From contig NZ_QUNI01000005.1 of NCBI RefSeq assembly GCF_003385115.1, forward strand, positions 314,446 through 378,445: DNA of 64,000 nt, read 5' to 3'. Made by a program: the position numbers and the translations under genes. The stretch comes from Flavobacterium aquicola (GTDB lineage: Bacteria; Bacteroidota; Bacteroidia; Flavobacteriales; Flavobacteriaceae). This document shows positions 35,551-43,413 of the stretch, in pieces. The number at the start of each line of letters is the position of its first letter. The first letter of the stretch is position 1. Under the pieces are notes generated by a model. That model did no database searches, was not told the DNA's origin, and saw nothing but the letters and a program-made list of their open reading frames with translations.

Positions 35551-36156
35551 ATGGCAAATAAACTAAAACGAGCGAGACAAAAGACGTATTCTCAGGTAGG
35601 AATGGTAAAGATTGTTAAGAAAGTATGCGAGTTATATGATACTGGATTATATACACTGGAAAGCTGTTGTGAAAATGCAGAAGTACCAATAAGGACGTGG
35701 ACTAACTGGTGGTCTACTTATAGGAAAAGCCCATATAATGATAAGATAAAAGTACACTGTCTTGCCGAAGTTGCCACTCTATGGGAGTCTAGTCAAGCTA
35801 TTGTACAAGATTTGGCTAAAGGAGAATTAAAGGAAGTAGGTGAAAGTATGATGCTTAAGCTTATTAAGGGCTGGGAATATAAAGAAATAAAAACTCATGT
35901 TAAGATTAAAAAGGGTGCAGATGGGCAGGAGATTTTAATTCCGGTTAGGCATACGATTGCCACTAAACAGATATTACCCAATGCAGGAATGATACAATTT
36001 GCATTGAAAATTGTTAACCCTGAGAAGTATGGAGGGCGTTCTGCTAATGTCAGCGTGGAAGTAGATTCAAGTAATAATTTAAGATTAAGATCACTAGCTG
36101 AGATACAAGCTGAGATAGACGAGCTAAATAGTGATTTGAATGAAAATAAGCAGTAA
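35551..36156 (+). CDS. Phage terminase small subunit-like protein
   Basis: 201 residues. The N-terminal half contains a helix-turn-helix with the arrangement ICELYDTGLYTLESCCENAEVPIRTW (about residues 24-52), and the centre and C-terminus (GMIQFALKIVNPEKYGGR) match small terminase-like HTH proteins of Bacteroidota phages, which recognise phage DNA for packaging. No large terminase, portal or head gene follows, so it is an orphan, either a phage remnant or a satellite/regulatory protein. It is the first intact gene at the left end of the island. Confidence 0.65.
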   Translation: MANKLKRARQKTYSQVGMVKIVKKVCELYDTGLYTLESCCENAEVPIRTWTNWWSTYRKSPYNDKIKVHCLAEVATLWESSQAIVQDLAKGELKEVGESMMLKLIKGWEYKEIKTHVKIKKGADGQEILIPVRHTIATKQILPNAGMIQFALKIVNPEKYGGRSANVSVEVDSSNNLRLRSLAEIQAEIDELNSDLNENKQ

Positions 36157-36235
36157 AATAAATCAAAATAAACCATAAATACATAGTATAATGTTGGGTC
36201 AAAAGTCAGTTATTCATTAGTTTTACAAGAAATAT

Positions 36236-36700
36236 ATGGCTATCAGTATTTATACAATTGGTTATGGAAATCGCCAGATTTCAAATTTTATCCAATTACT
36301 TCAGAAATTCGAAATTGAAATTTTAATTGATGTTCGAACAAATCCATTTTCTCGTTTCAATCCTGAGTTCAGAACAAAGAAATTGGAACTACATTTAATA
36401 AATCATGAAATCAAATATCTTTTTTTAGGAACTGAACTTGGAGGTAAACCCTCCGATTTGAGTTGTTATACAAATGGAGAAGTTGATTATTCAAAAATTC
36501 AATTCAAAGATTTCTTTATTGAAGGAATTGAACAAGTTGTCAATCTCAATCTTGATGGTCTTAAAATAGCTTTAATGTGTGCGGAGCAATCTCCTTTACA
36601 ATGCCATCGAAAAGCTTTGATTGGTGATTATTTGAAAGATAAAGGTTTTGAAATCCTTCATATTGATAAGGACGGAAGCCTTTTGAATGAGCTTTTCTAA
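36236..36700 (+). CDS. DUF488 domain-containing protein
   Basis: 154 residues. Typical DUF488 features: IYTIGYGNRQISNFIQLL at the start, LIDVRTNPFSRFNPEF, and the cysteine motif LMCAEQSPLQCHR near residue 122. The family is of unknown function, cytoplasmic, and often travels with restriction or other accessory genes. It precedes the small recombinase gene by 41 bases on the same strand. Confidence 0.88.
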   Translation: MAISIYTIGYGNRQISNFIQLLQKFEIEILIDVRTNPFSRFNPEFRTKKLELHLINHEIKYLFLGTELGGKPSDLSCYTNGEVDYSKIQFKDFFIEGIEQVVNLNLDGLKIALMCAEQSPLQCHRKALIGDYLKDKGFEILHIDKDGSLLNELF

Positions 36701-36741
36701 ATAGTAACCTTTTCTAAACATCCCTTTAAAAAACTTTAGTA

Positions 36742-37404
36742 ATGGAAAAATATATAGCATATTATAGGGTTAGCACCCAAAAACAAGGGAACTCAGGATT
36801 GGGTATTGAAGCCCAGAAATCGTCAGTTAGCAAATTTATAAATTATGGCAATGAATTGTTTGCCGAGTTTCAGGATATTGAAAGCGGAAAAAATAACAAT
36901 AGACCAAACCTAATTAAAGCAATTGAAGAATGTAAAAAACAAGGAGCAACTTTACTTATTGCCAAACTTGATCGTTTAAGCCGTAACGCTTCATTTATTT
37001 TAACTTTGAGAGATAGTCAGGTAAAATTTAAGTGTTGTGATATGCCAGACGCCAATTCTGTTACGATCGGTATTATGGCAATTCTTGCACAGGATGAACG
37101 AGAACGAACAAGTCAACGAACTAAAGATGCATTAGCAGAATTGAAACGGAAAGGAGTAAAACTTGGCTCTCCTCAAAATTTGAACTTAGAAGCAAGACAA
37201 AAAGGGTTAGTAGCAAGAAAGCAGAATGCCATCGAAAACGAAAATAATCTAAAAGCTACTGCTTTGATTGATGGACTTCAAAAACAGGGGAAATCTTTTT
37301 ATTTTATTACTAAAGAATTGAATAGATTAGGCTTCAACACACGGAGAGGAAAGGCATTTACTCAAGTTCAAACTAAAATATTATTTGAACGAACAAAAAA
37401 TTAA
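36742..37404 (+). CDS. Small serine recombinase (resolvase/invertase-like)
   Basis: 220 residues. The resolvase catalytic domain has the nucleophile Ser in YYRVSTQKQGNSG (S11) and the conserved LDRLSRN motif; MAILAQDERERTSQRTKDAL is the end of the catalytic domain/E-helix. The C-terminal 70 residues form a short recombinase-type DNA-binding domain (LNRLGFNTRRGKAFT). It may resolve or invert DNA in the element or be a passenger. It ends 4 bases into the convergent XRE gene. Confidence 0.92.
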   Translation: MEKYIAYYRVSTQKQGNSGLGIEAQKSSVSKFINYGNELFAEFQDIESGKNNNRPNLIKAIEECKKQGATLLIAKLDRLSRNASFILTLRDSQVKFKCCDMPDANSVTIGIMAILAQDERERTSQRTKDALAELKRKGVKLGSPQNLNLEARQKGLVARKQNAIENENNLKATALIDGLQKQGKSFYFITKELNRLGFNTRRGKAFTQVQTKILFERTKN

Positions 37405-37655
37405 ATTTTAATGTTCCCAAATAATTCTGAAAGGGATATATTCAGTGCTTTAGCTAATATAGTTAATGTAGTAACATTTGGTGTTACCCTACCTTTCTCT
37501 ATTTTATAAAGATATTGCCTATCCTTGCCAACCATTTCTGCTAATTCAGTTTGGGTTAAGTTTTTTAATTTTCTGAATATGACAATCTGCTCTCCCACTA
37601 GCTTTGGGATTTCATTCGACAATCGTGATATTTCAATTTCAGATAGGCTACGCAT
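37401..37655 (-). CDS. XRE-family helix-turn-helix repressor
   Basis: 84 residues from ATG 37655; the frame also opens at ATG 37670, but that codon lies within a 19-bp palindrome that makes better sense as an operator in the leader. The HTH is clear: LTQTELAEMVGKDRQYLYKIEKG followed by TLTILAKALNISLSELF. Likely an autorepressor that may also control the divergent membrane-protein gene at 37747. Antitoxin or phage-like regulator roles are alternatives. Confidence 0.9.
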   Translation of the reverse strand: MRSLSEIEISRLSNEIPKLVGEQIVIFRKLKNLTQTELAEMVGKDRQYLYKIEKGRVTPNVTTLTILAKALNISLSELFGNIKI

Positions 37656-37673
37656 ACATGCAAGTTGCATGTA
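37655..37673. promoter_or_regulatory. 19-bp palindromic operator at the XRE gene start
   Basis: TACATGCAA-G-TTGCATGTA, perfect 9-1-9 inverted repeat, overlapping the 5' end of the XRE frame and 74 bases before the divergent gene. Confidence 0.7.
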
Positions 37674-37746
37674 AATACATTAAATTTTGTAACCTTAAAA
37701 TACTACATTTTTATATATTTACATTCTAATTTTAAAATAAATAAAT

Positions 37747-38310
37747 ATGAAAATAATAAAATACTTATTTGCAATCTTGTTTGTCCTGAGTGGTTCAGGA
37801 GGTTTAATTAAAGGTTCAATAATTGCAGGTGCTCTTTTAATCATTTTAGGAATTCTAATATTACCTCCAATTTCTGTAGAGCTAAGTCAGAAAATAAAAT
37901 TTTGGAATTATAGGGGTTTTAGATATGGAATGTACACCATTTTCTTTTTACTAATTGGGGCTACAATGAAAGAGCTTCCAAAAAGAAAAAAAGAGAACCC
38001 TACTGAAGTTTCTAAAATCAGTTTTAGTACAGCTCCAAAATCAGAAGTAAAATCAAAAGTAAAACTAGTTAACTTTCAAAAAGAAGAAATTCAAATTGAC
38101 AATTCTGATTTTTGGAATAAGTTTGACCCAATAGTAAAAGAAAGAGTTTACAAAATGATAAAAGAAAAAGATTGTGCTGGTTTACAGGAAGAATTCAATG
38201 TAACTGCAGACAACTTGGATAGATTACAAGCTAGTGGAAGAAGCGGAGAGAGAAATTTAGATCTAATGAATTTCTTGGAGGAACAGATGAAGAATTTGGG
38301 ATGCCACTAG
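37747..38310 (+). CDS. Hypothetical membrane protein with cytoplasmic or periplasmic C-terminal domain
   Basis: 187 residues. Hydrophobic segments at about residues 3-17, 20-40 and 58-73, then a Lys-rich linker (PKRKKENPTEVSK) and a soluble acidic C-terminal domain with a helical pair (FWNKFDPIVKERVYKMIKEKDCAGLQEEF). No known motif. It is divergent from the XRE regulator with the palindromic operator between them. A role as an effector or immunity protein is conceivable but not shown. Confidence 0.65.
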   Translation: MKIIKYLFAILFVLSGSGGLIKGSIIAGALLIILGILILPPISVELSQKIKFWNYRGFRYGMYTIFFLLIGATMKELPKRKKENPTEVSKISFSTAPKSEVKSKVKLVNFQKEEIQIDNSDFWNKFDPIVKERVYKMIKEKDCAGLQEEFNVTADNLDRLQASGRSGERNLDLMNFLEEQMKNLGCH

Positions 38311-38545
38311 AAATATTTTTTCGTCTCAAGCATTTGATGGGCTTTTAAGTGAGAATAAGTAACGAAATTAATAGTAGGAAAGAAAAGCAAGTGTTTTTAA
38401 TTAATCAATTGTATAAAAAGTTAATTATATTTGATTAGTATGGAATGAATAGTAAGATATTGGAAAGAAAAAATGATTTGATTATTCAAAATCTTAAATT
38501 ACTATACTTTTTTTATTATTTACATTTATATAATTTATTTTCGAC

Positions 38546-41500
38546 TTGACTACATCTGAAAAATTAAAAAACATCACTGATAGGGCACTTTTTGAAAGGA
38601 TTGCGGCATCAATATTACGAGTCAAATTTCCACAATTGGCAAATTTGATTGAGGCAGGTGTCAATGAAAAAGGAGAAACGATAAAGAGCCCTGTTGATGG
38701 ATTCTCAAAATCTTCGAATGATGAATTTTGCTACATTGAATATACAACTGATGATTCTAACCTTAAAGAGAAGTGGCTACATGATCCCCAATTATATAAA
38801 GGAAAGAAAAAAAAGGATCCTAAACCTGAAGGTGATTTATTGAAAGCGATTACAGAAGCTAAAAAAACGAAAATACTTTTAACGGAATCAAAATTCACTA
38901 TTTATCTTGTGACAAATCAAAAAGTTGATTCTGATTTATTTACACTAGCTAATAAAACTGCAGATAATGAAGATGTTAAATTAGAAATTATTGAATTATC
39001 AATTCTTAGTGACTTTTTAGATCATACTGCTTATGGTCATTGGATAAGAAAAACTCTTTTAGGTATTGAAGCTGAACTACTCTCAACACAGCTTTTTAAA
39101 GATATTTCATTAAAAAACAAAAAAAACTATGCTTCAGACTTTTCAATTAATCCTAAAATTTTACACACTCGAAATGAATTTGAAACAATATTAGATGAGT
39201 TAAACAGCTCTGATTCTTTAGTGCATTTTATTACAGGTGAATCAGGGATGGGAAAGAGTAGCTTAGCATACTGGTTGATGGATAATTATATCTCTTCTGA
39301 AAAAGTTTCATTAAAAATTAGTCCTGAAGTTGTATCAAATTCAATAAATTTAGAAACTGCTATTTTTGACCAATTGAAACTTCATCATAGGAATTTATTT
39401 TACGATGAAAACCAATTTCAATCTATAATTAAGGAAGTTTCGAGTATTTTAATAATAATCGACGATATTAACACAAGCTCAAACCCTCGTAAATTAATTG
39501 AGAAGATAATCTCTTGGAAAAGTAATAGCATTGACGGGAATTTGTTAAGAATAAAGATTGTTTGCCCAATATGGCCAATACACTTCAATTACTTTCAATC
39601 GGCTACTAATGAAAATCCATCGTTTACTTATAGCTCTCTGAAAGAATACAGAGATTTCGATAGTACACTACATATCAAAAATGTCTTAGTTCAAGCAAAC
39701 ATTCCTGCAAGTAAGTTTCAAATTAAAGAATTGTCAAGTAAGTTAGCACATGACCCTTTATTAATTGATTTATTTACCTCAGTAGTAAGTAAAATTGAGG
39801 ATTTAAATAATATTTTTTTTCAAAGTATAATTGGTACTTATATTAAAAAAAACATTAATGAGATTGCTTATAATTTAAACGTATTAGAAATTAATTTAAC
39901 AGAAAGTCTTTGTGAATTGGGTAATTTGATGCTATTTAATAAAAATTTTACTCCGTCATATGAAGAGCTAAAATCTTGGATAAATCCCGATACTCTAAAA
40001 AAATTAGATTCTCTCTTTGTTAACAGAAAGTTAGTGTCAATTAGTGGAGAAAATATGGTTCTCTTTAGGCACGATAGAGTACGTGATGTAATTTTAAGTA
40101 ATTCGCTACAAAATATAATAAAGGATGATGTTTTAGCTATACACGCCTTTTTGATGTCTGATCCTTATTTATCAAATATTATATCTCTATCAATAAGTAA
40201 AAGAGAATTAAAAGAAAATGATATACAATATTTACTCTCAGTTAATCCTACAGTTGTTTTTTCACATTTATTGGACGCAAAAAAAGGGCATAATAATATT
40301 TATTATTCGTTTTTGTTGACAATGGTAAGGAAATGGAATTTAGAAAATATCAAAGAAAATAAAGTAAGTAGTTCTGTTATTCATCATATTTTATTGCAAC
40401 TGTTTTATTCTGATGCAGAAGATATAATGTTAATTACTGAACATTTTCCGGAAGATAATCATTTTTTACATTTGACTCGTTTTAAAAACGGGAATACAAT
40501 CTCGGGATTAAAGTATCTATCTGTTTTTGCGGATTTTGAGCCTACGTACGGCAACAAGCAAAGAGAAGAAACTATGGAACATGTAAGATCAAAATTTTAT
40601 GCTGTAACAGAAAAAAACATTATTAAATATCTATTTGATTCACAATTTGAAAGTAGTAAATCTATAAGATTTTTATATCTATTGAGTGGTTATTGGAAAT
40701 CTGAAAATTTAGCTGAATACATTTATAAATCATGGTTAAAAAATGAAAATCACAAAGAAAGTAATTTGCTGTATGCTTTATGGGCGATATTACAATGCTT
40801 TGGAGAAAAATCGTCAACATATGCAAAATATATCCTTCAAGAATGGGAAGCACTACAAGTTGAAGGTGAAGAAAGAAGTGGATTTCCTAAAGGAATTAAA
40901 AATAACATTACTTATTCCATTTCTAAATGTAAATGGGATATGCTTAATGATGATCAGATTAATTTGCTTGAAAAATTTAAAAAAAGAAAAATTGGCGAAG
41001 AAATTATTCATAATATTTTTTATAAGCAAGATTCCATTGTTGCTTTAAAATATACACTGCTTAGAAAAGCAGAAATTAAACGTGTTGCTCATCCACACAG
41101 TACAGCTTCACTTATGATTTCCCTAGACAAGACATGGAGTCCTAAAGATCATGGAAAACAATTATCATTAAATAGTCATGCCTTTTTAAAAACAATATGG
41201 TCAAATAGAAAAAAAGAAAAAAATTTGCGGAAATATTCATTTTATGATTGGTGTGATAGTGCTTCGCAAACTGAATTACTTTCAGGACTAAAAGAAGTAC
41301 TGCCAGCTGATAAAACTCTTTTTGTTGAATCAATATACAAAAGAGCTCGCGTTGGAGATTATAGTGTTGAGGAGGTTGTTTTAAAATTATTGGTGAAATA
41401 TCCTAGATTACTTTCTGTGTTACCTAATATTTGGTCAGATAAAATAAAATGTGAAGTTGAAATATTGTTATGCAATAATAAATTCTTTGATTTTGAAGAT

Positions 41501-42211
41501 ATAAAAGATCTAATGAATTTTATCCCTGAATCTGATGCGGAATATTATCTTTTAAAATATCAGAATATATTTGGGCATGATGATGTTCTTCTACAAATAG
41601 CATTATATGTAGCAACCGATGAAACGAGAAAGTTGGCTGCAGATATTTTTTTAAAATCTGATAAAAAAGATGAGTTATTTAGATTTACGCAATTTACATA
41701 TGGATGTTATGAGCTTGGAAAAGAAGAAAAAATAACCATTCATAAATTAAATAGTTTAATTCCATATTTAGGATATTTCGACGAATCTAGCATAAACGTA
41801 TTTGCTAGCCAATGCCAACGTTCAGGCTATATTGAATGGTCTAAAAATAATTTATACTCCTTCATGATTGAGGCTGATAAAAAAGATTTCTTCCCTACTG
41901 ATGATGATGTAATTCTAGAATTAAAAGAGTTTAGTCTTTCAAGTAAAATACACTGGGTCGATGATTGGTGTAAAAGACTTGAGAAGAGAGGGGTTGATTA
42001 TTTAAGATTTATTAGTATTCTTTCAAAATTTGCAAAGTATGAGAATTCTTTATTTGGTTTAATGGTTTTTGGTAGATGTCTAGAAATAATTGGAAAGAGA
42101 AAAGACATAGAACTTCTGGACAGTTATTGTTTGGAGACAGGTTATTTATTTGAGGCAGAAGAACTAATTAGAGATACAAAGTATACTATTATGAGGAACA
42201 CATTGATTTAG
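38546..42211 (+). CDS. Large nuclease-like/STAND-like NTPase, probable antiviral protein
   Basis: 1221 residues, TTG start (no upstream ATG in frame; the next ATG would remove the N-terminal domain). Domains: residues 1-170 resemble a restriction-endonuclease-like domain with D51 (SPVDGFSKSS) and E65 in CYIEYTTDD, an E-x-T in place of the usual E-x-K; a P-loop NTPase with Walker A GESGMGKSS (231-239) and Walker B IIIDDIN (D306-D307); a winged-helix-like segment VLFRHDRVRDVIL (about 506-518) typical of STAND proteins; and a long helical-repeat C-terminus (about 530-1221). The layout effector-NTPase-repeat sensor is that of antiviral STAND (Avs-like) proteins. No paired gene; stands 235 bases after the membrane protein. 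The exact family is uncertain. Confidence 0.75.
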   Translation: MTTSEKLKNITDRALFERIAASILRVKFPQLANLIEAGVNEKGETIKSPVDGFSKSSNDEFCYIEYTTDDSNLKEKWLHDPQLYKGKKKKDPKPEGDLLKAITEAKKTKILLTESKFTIYLVTNQKVDSDLFTLANKTADNEDVKLEIIELSILSDFLDHTAYGHWIRKTLLGIEAELLSTQLFKDISLKNKKNYASDFSINPKILHTRNEFETILDELNSSDSLVHFITGESGMGKSSLAYWLMDNYISSEKVSLKISPEVVSNSINLETAIFDQLKLHHRNLFYDENQFQSIIKEVSSILIIIDDINTSSNPRKLIEKIISWKSNSIDGNLLRIKIVCPIWPIHFNYFQSATNENPSFTYSSLKEYRDFDSTLHIKNVLVQANIPASKFQIKELSSKLAHDPLLIDLFTSVVSKIEDLNNIFFQSIIGTYIKKNINEIAYNLNVLEINLTESLCELGNLMLFNKNFTPSYEELKSWINPDTLKKLDSLFVNRKLVSISGENMVLFRHDRVRDVILSNSLQNIIKDDVLAIHAFLMSDPYLSNIISLSISKRELKENDIQYLLSVNPTVVFSHLLDAKKGHNNIYYSFLLTMVRKWNLENIKENKVSSSVIHHILLQLFYSDAEDIMLITEHFPEDNHFLHLTRFKNGNTISGLKYLSVFADFEPTYGNKQREETMEHVRSKFYAVTEKNIIKYLFDSQFESSKSIRFLYLLSGYWKSENLAEYIYKSWLKNENHKESNLLYALWAILQCFGEKSSTYAKYILQEWEALQVEGEERSGFPKGIKNNITYSISKCKWDMLNDDQINLLEKFKKRKIGEEIIHNIFYKQDSIVALKYTLLRKAEIKRVAHPHSTASLMISLDKTWSPKDHGKQLSLNSHAFLKTIWSNRKKEKNLRKYSFYDWCDSASQTELLSGLKEVLPADKTLFVESIYKRARVGDYSVEEVVLKLLVKYPRLLSVLPNIWSDKIKCEVEILLCNNKFFDFEDIKDLMNFIPESDAEYYLLKYQNIFGHDDVLLQIALYVATDETRKLAADIFLKSDKKDELFRFTQFTYGCYELGKEEKITIHKLNSLIPYLGYFDESSINVFASQCQRSGYIEWSKNNLYSFMIEADKKDFFPTDDDVILELKEFSLSSKIHWVDDWCKRLEKRGVDYLRFISILSKFAKYENSLFGLMVFGRCLEIIGKRKDIELLDSYCLETGYLFEAEELIRDTKYTIMRNTLI

Positions 42212-42352
42212 ACAAAAAGATTACTAAATCTCTTTATTCTGTTTATGCGATATTGTGTTTTAGTCTAAAAGTTTGCATAATTGAATGATTTAGTATTGTG
42301 TAAACTGAAATTTAATAATTGGTTGAAAACAAATATTATCCAGCCTATTTTC

Positions 42353-42360
42353 TATTTTTG
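42353..42360 (+). promoter_or_regulatory. -7 promoter box of the AAA-subtilase operon
   Basis: TATTTTTG, exact TAnnTTTG match, 31 bases before the ATPase start; a TTG lies upstream at a longer than usual 27-base spacing. Confidence 0.55.
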
Positions 42361-42390
42361 TACCTTTAAACAAACTTACAAGCATTAACA

Positions 42391-43404
42391 ATGAACCAGA
42401 CGCTACTAACAAGATTATTTAAATCTATCGAAGGAAACAAAGAAGAACCTTTGGTAAGGATAGCTTATACCATTATTGATGATGAAAGAAAAAAAGGTCA
42501 TACTAAATTAGCGGATAAACTAGATACAATCTTAGAAGGAAATTTAGTAAAATGGATAGAGCCTCAAAAGAATGAATCAAAACTAAAATTAACGAAGAAT
42601 AGAGATGATGTTTTTAAGATTCCAGCAGATAGGAGATATAGATTGCCACTCGCAAGTCATGTTGATAGAGAATTTCTTAGACATCACATGGTATTGTCGG
42701 AAAATGTAGAATATAAGATTGAAAGGATTGAAAATGAATATGCAGCTAAAGAAAGACTAGCTAATCATGGTTTAAAACCTCGACAAAAAATTTTACTATA
42801 TGGTTCGTCAGGTTGTGGAAAGAGTATGTCTGCAGAACGGATCGCTTGGAATTTAGGGCTTCCTTTTTATAAAGTTCGATTTGATGCGATTATGTCGTCA
42901 TATTTGGGTGAATCATCTGCAAATCTAAAATCTCTTTTCGACTCATTAAAAGACTTTCCCTGTGTTTTATTGCTTGATGAATTTGACATTATAGCAAAGA
43001 AGAGAGAAGGTCAAAATAATGATGTAGGAGAAATTCATAGAATAGTGAACATTCTTTTAGGTTTACTTGAAGAATATGAGTCTCCAGGAATACTTATTGC
43101 TACAACCAATCTGGAAGAATCTATTGATACTGCATTGTTTAGAAGATTTGATGATATAATTCAAATTCCTAGACCTAATCAGGAAGAAATTTTAGGATTA
43201 CTTCAAATGACTTTGTCATCACTGAAACTTGGAAAAGATATTAATTTGACAGATCTTTCAAATAAAATGTTAGGATTTTCCTCTGCTTTGGTTGTAAAAG
43301 TTGCAAACGATGCAGCAAAACTTTCAGTGATAAAAAATCAAAAAGAAATTTCATTATTAAACTTGGAAAAAGCATTAGTAGAAAACATAGCTTTTAACAA
43401 GTAA
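42391..43404 (+). CDS. ietA: AAA-family ATPase of an IetAS-type defence pair
   Basis: 337 residues. N-terminal helical region (1-110), then an AAA core: Walker A GSSGCGKS (138-145), Walker B LLLDEFD (D196, E197), sensor-1 TTNLEESID and arginine-finger region LFRRFDDIIQIPRPN. ATPases of this size paired with a subtilase were first described as a plasmid stability (toxin-antitoxin-like) pair, ietAS, and later shown to protect against phage. The subtilase gene starts 9 bases downstream. The ATPase probably senses or restrains the protease; which one is not visible. Confidence 0.85.
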   Translation: MNQTLLTRLFKSIEGNKEEPLVRIAYTIIDDERKKGHTKLADKLDTILEGNLVKWIEPQKNESKLKLTKNRDDVFKIPADRRYRLPLASHVDREFLRHHMVLSENVEYKIERIENEYAAKERLANHGLKPRQKILLYGSSGCGKSMSAERIAWNLGLPFYKVRFDAIMSSYLGESSANLKSLFDSLKDFPCVLLLDEFDIIAKKREGQNNDVGEIHRIVNILLGLLEEYESPGILIATTNLEESIDTALFRRFDDIIQIPRPNQEEILGLLQMTLSSLKLGKDINLTDLSNKMLGFSSALVVKVANDAAKLSVIKNQKEISLLNLEKALVENIAFNK

Positions 43405-43413
43405 AATTATTAT

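Noticed and set aside
35551..36156. Whole island as a prophage
   Set aside because: Apart from the terminase-like protein, there are no capsid, portal, tail or lysis genes between 35 and 48 kb.
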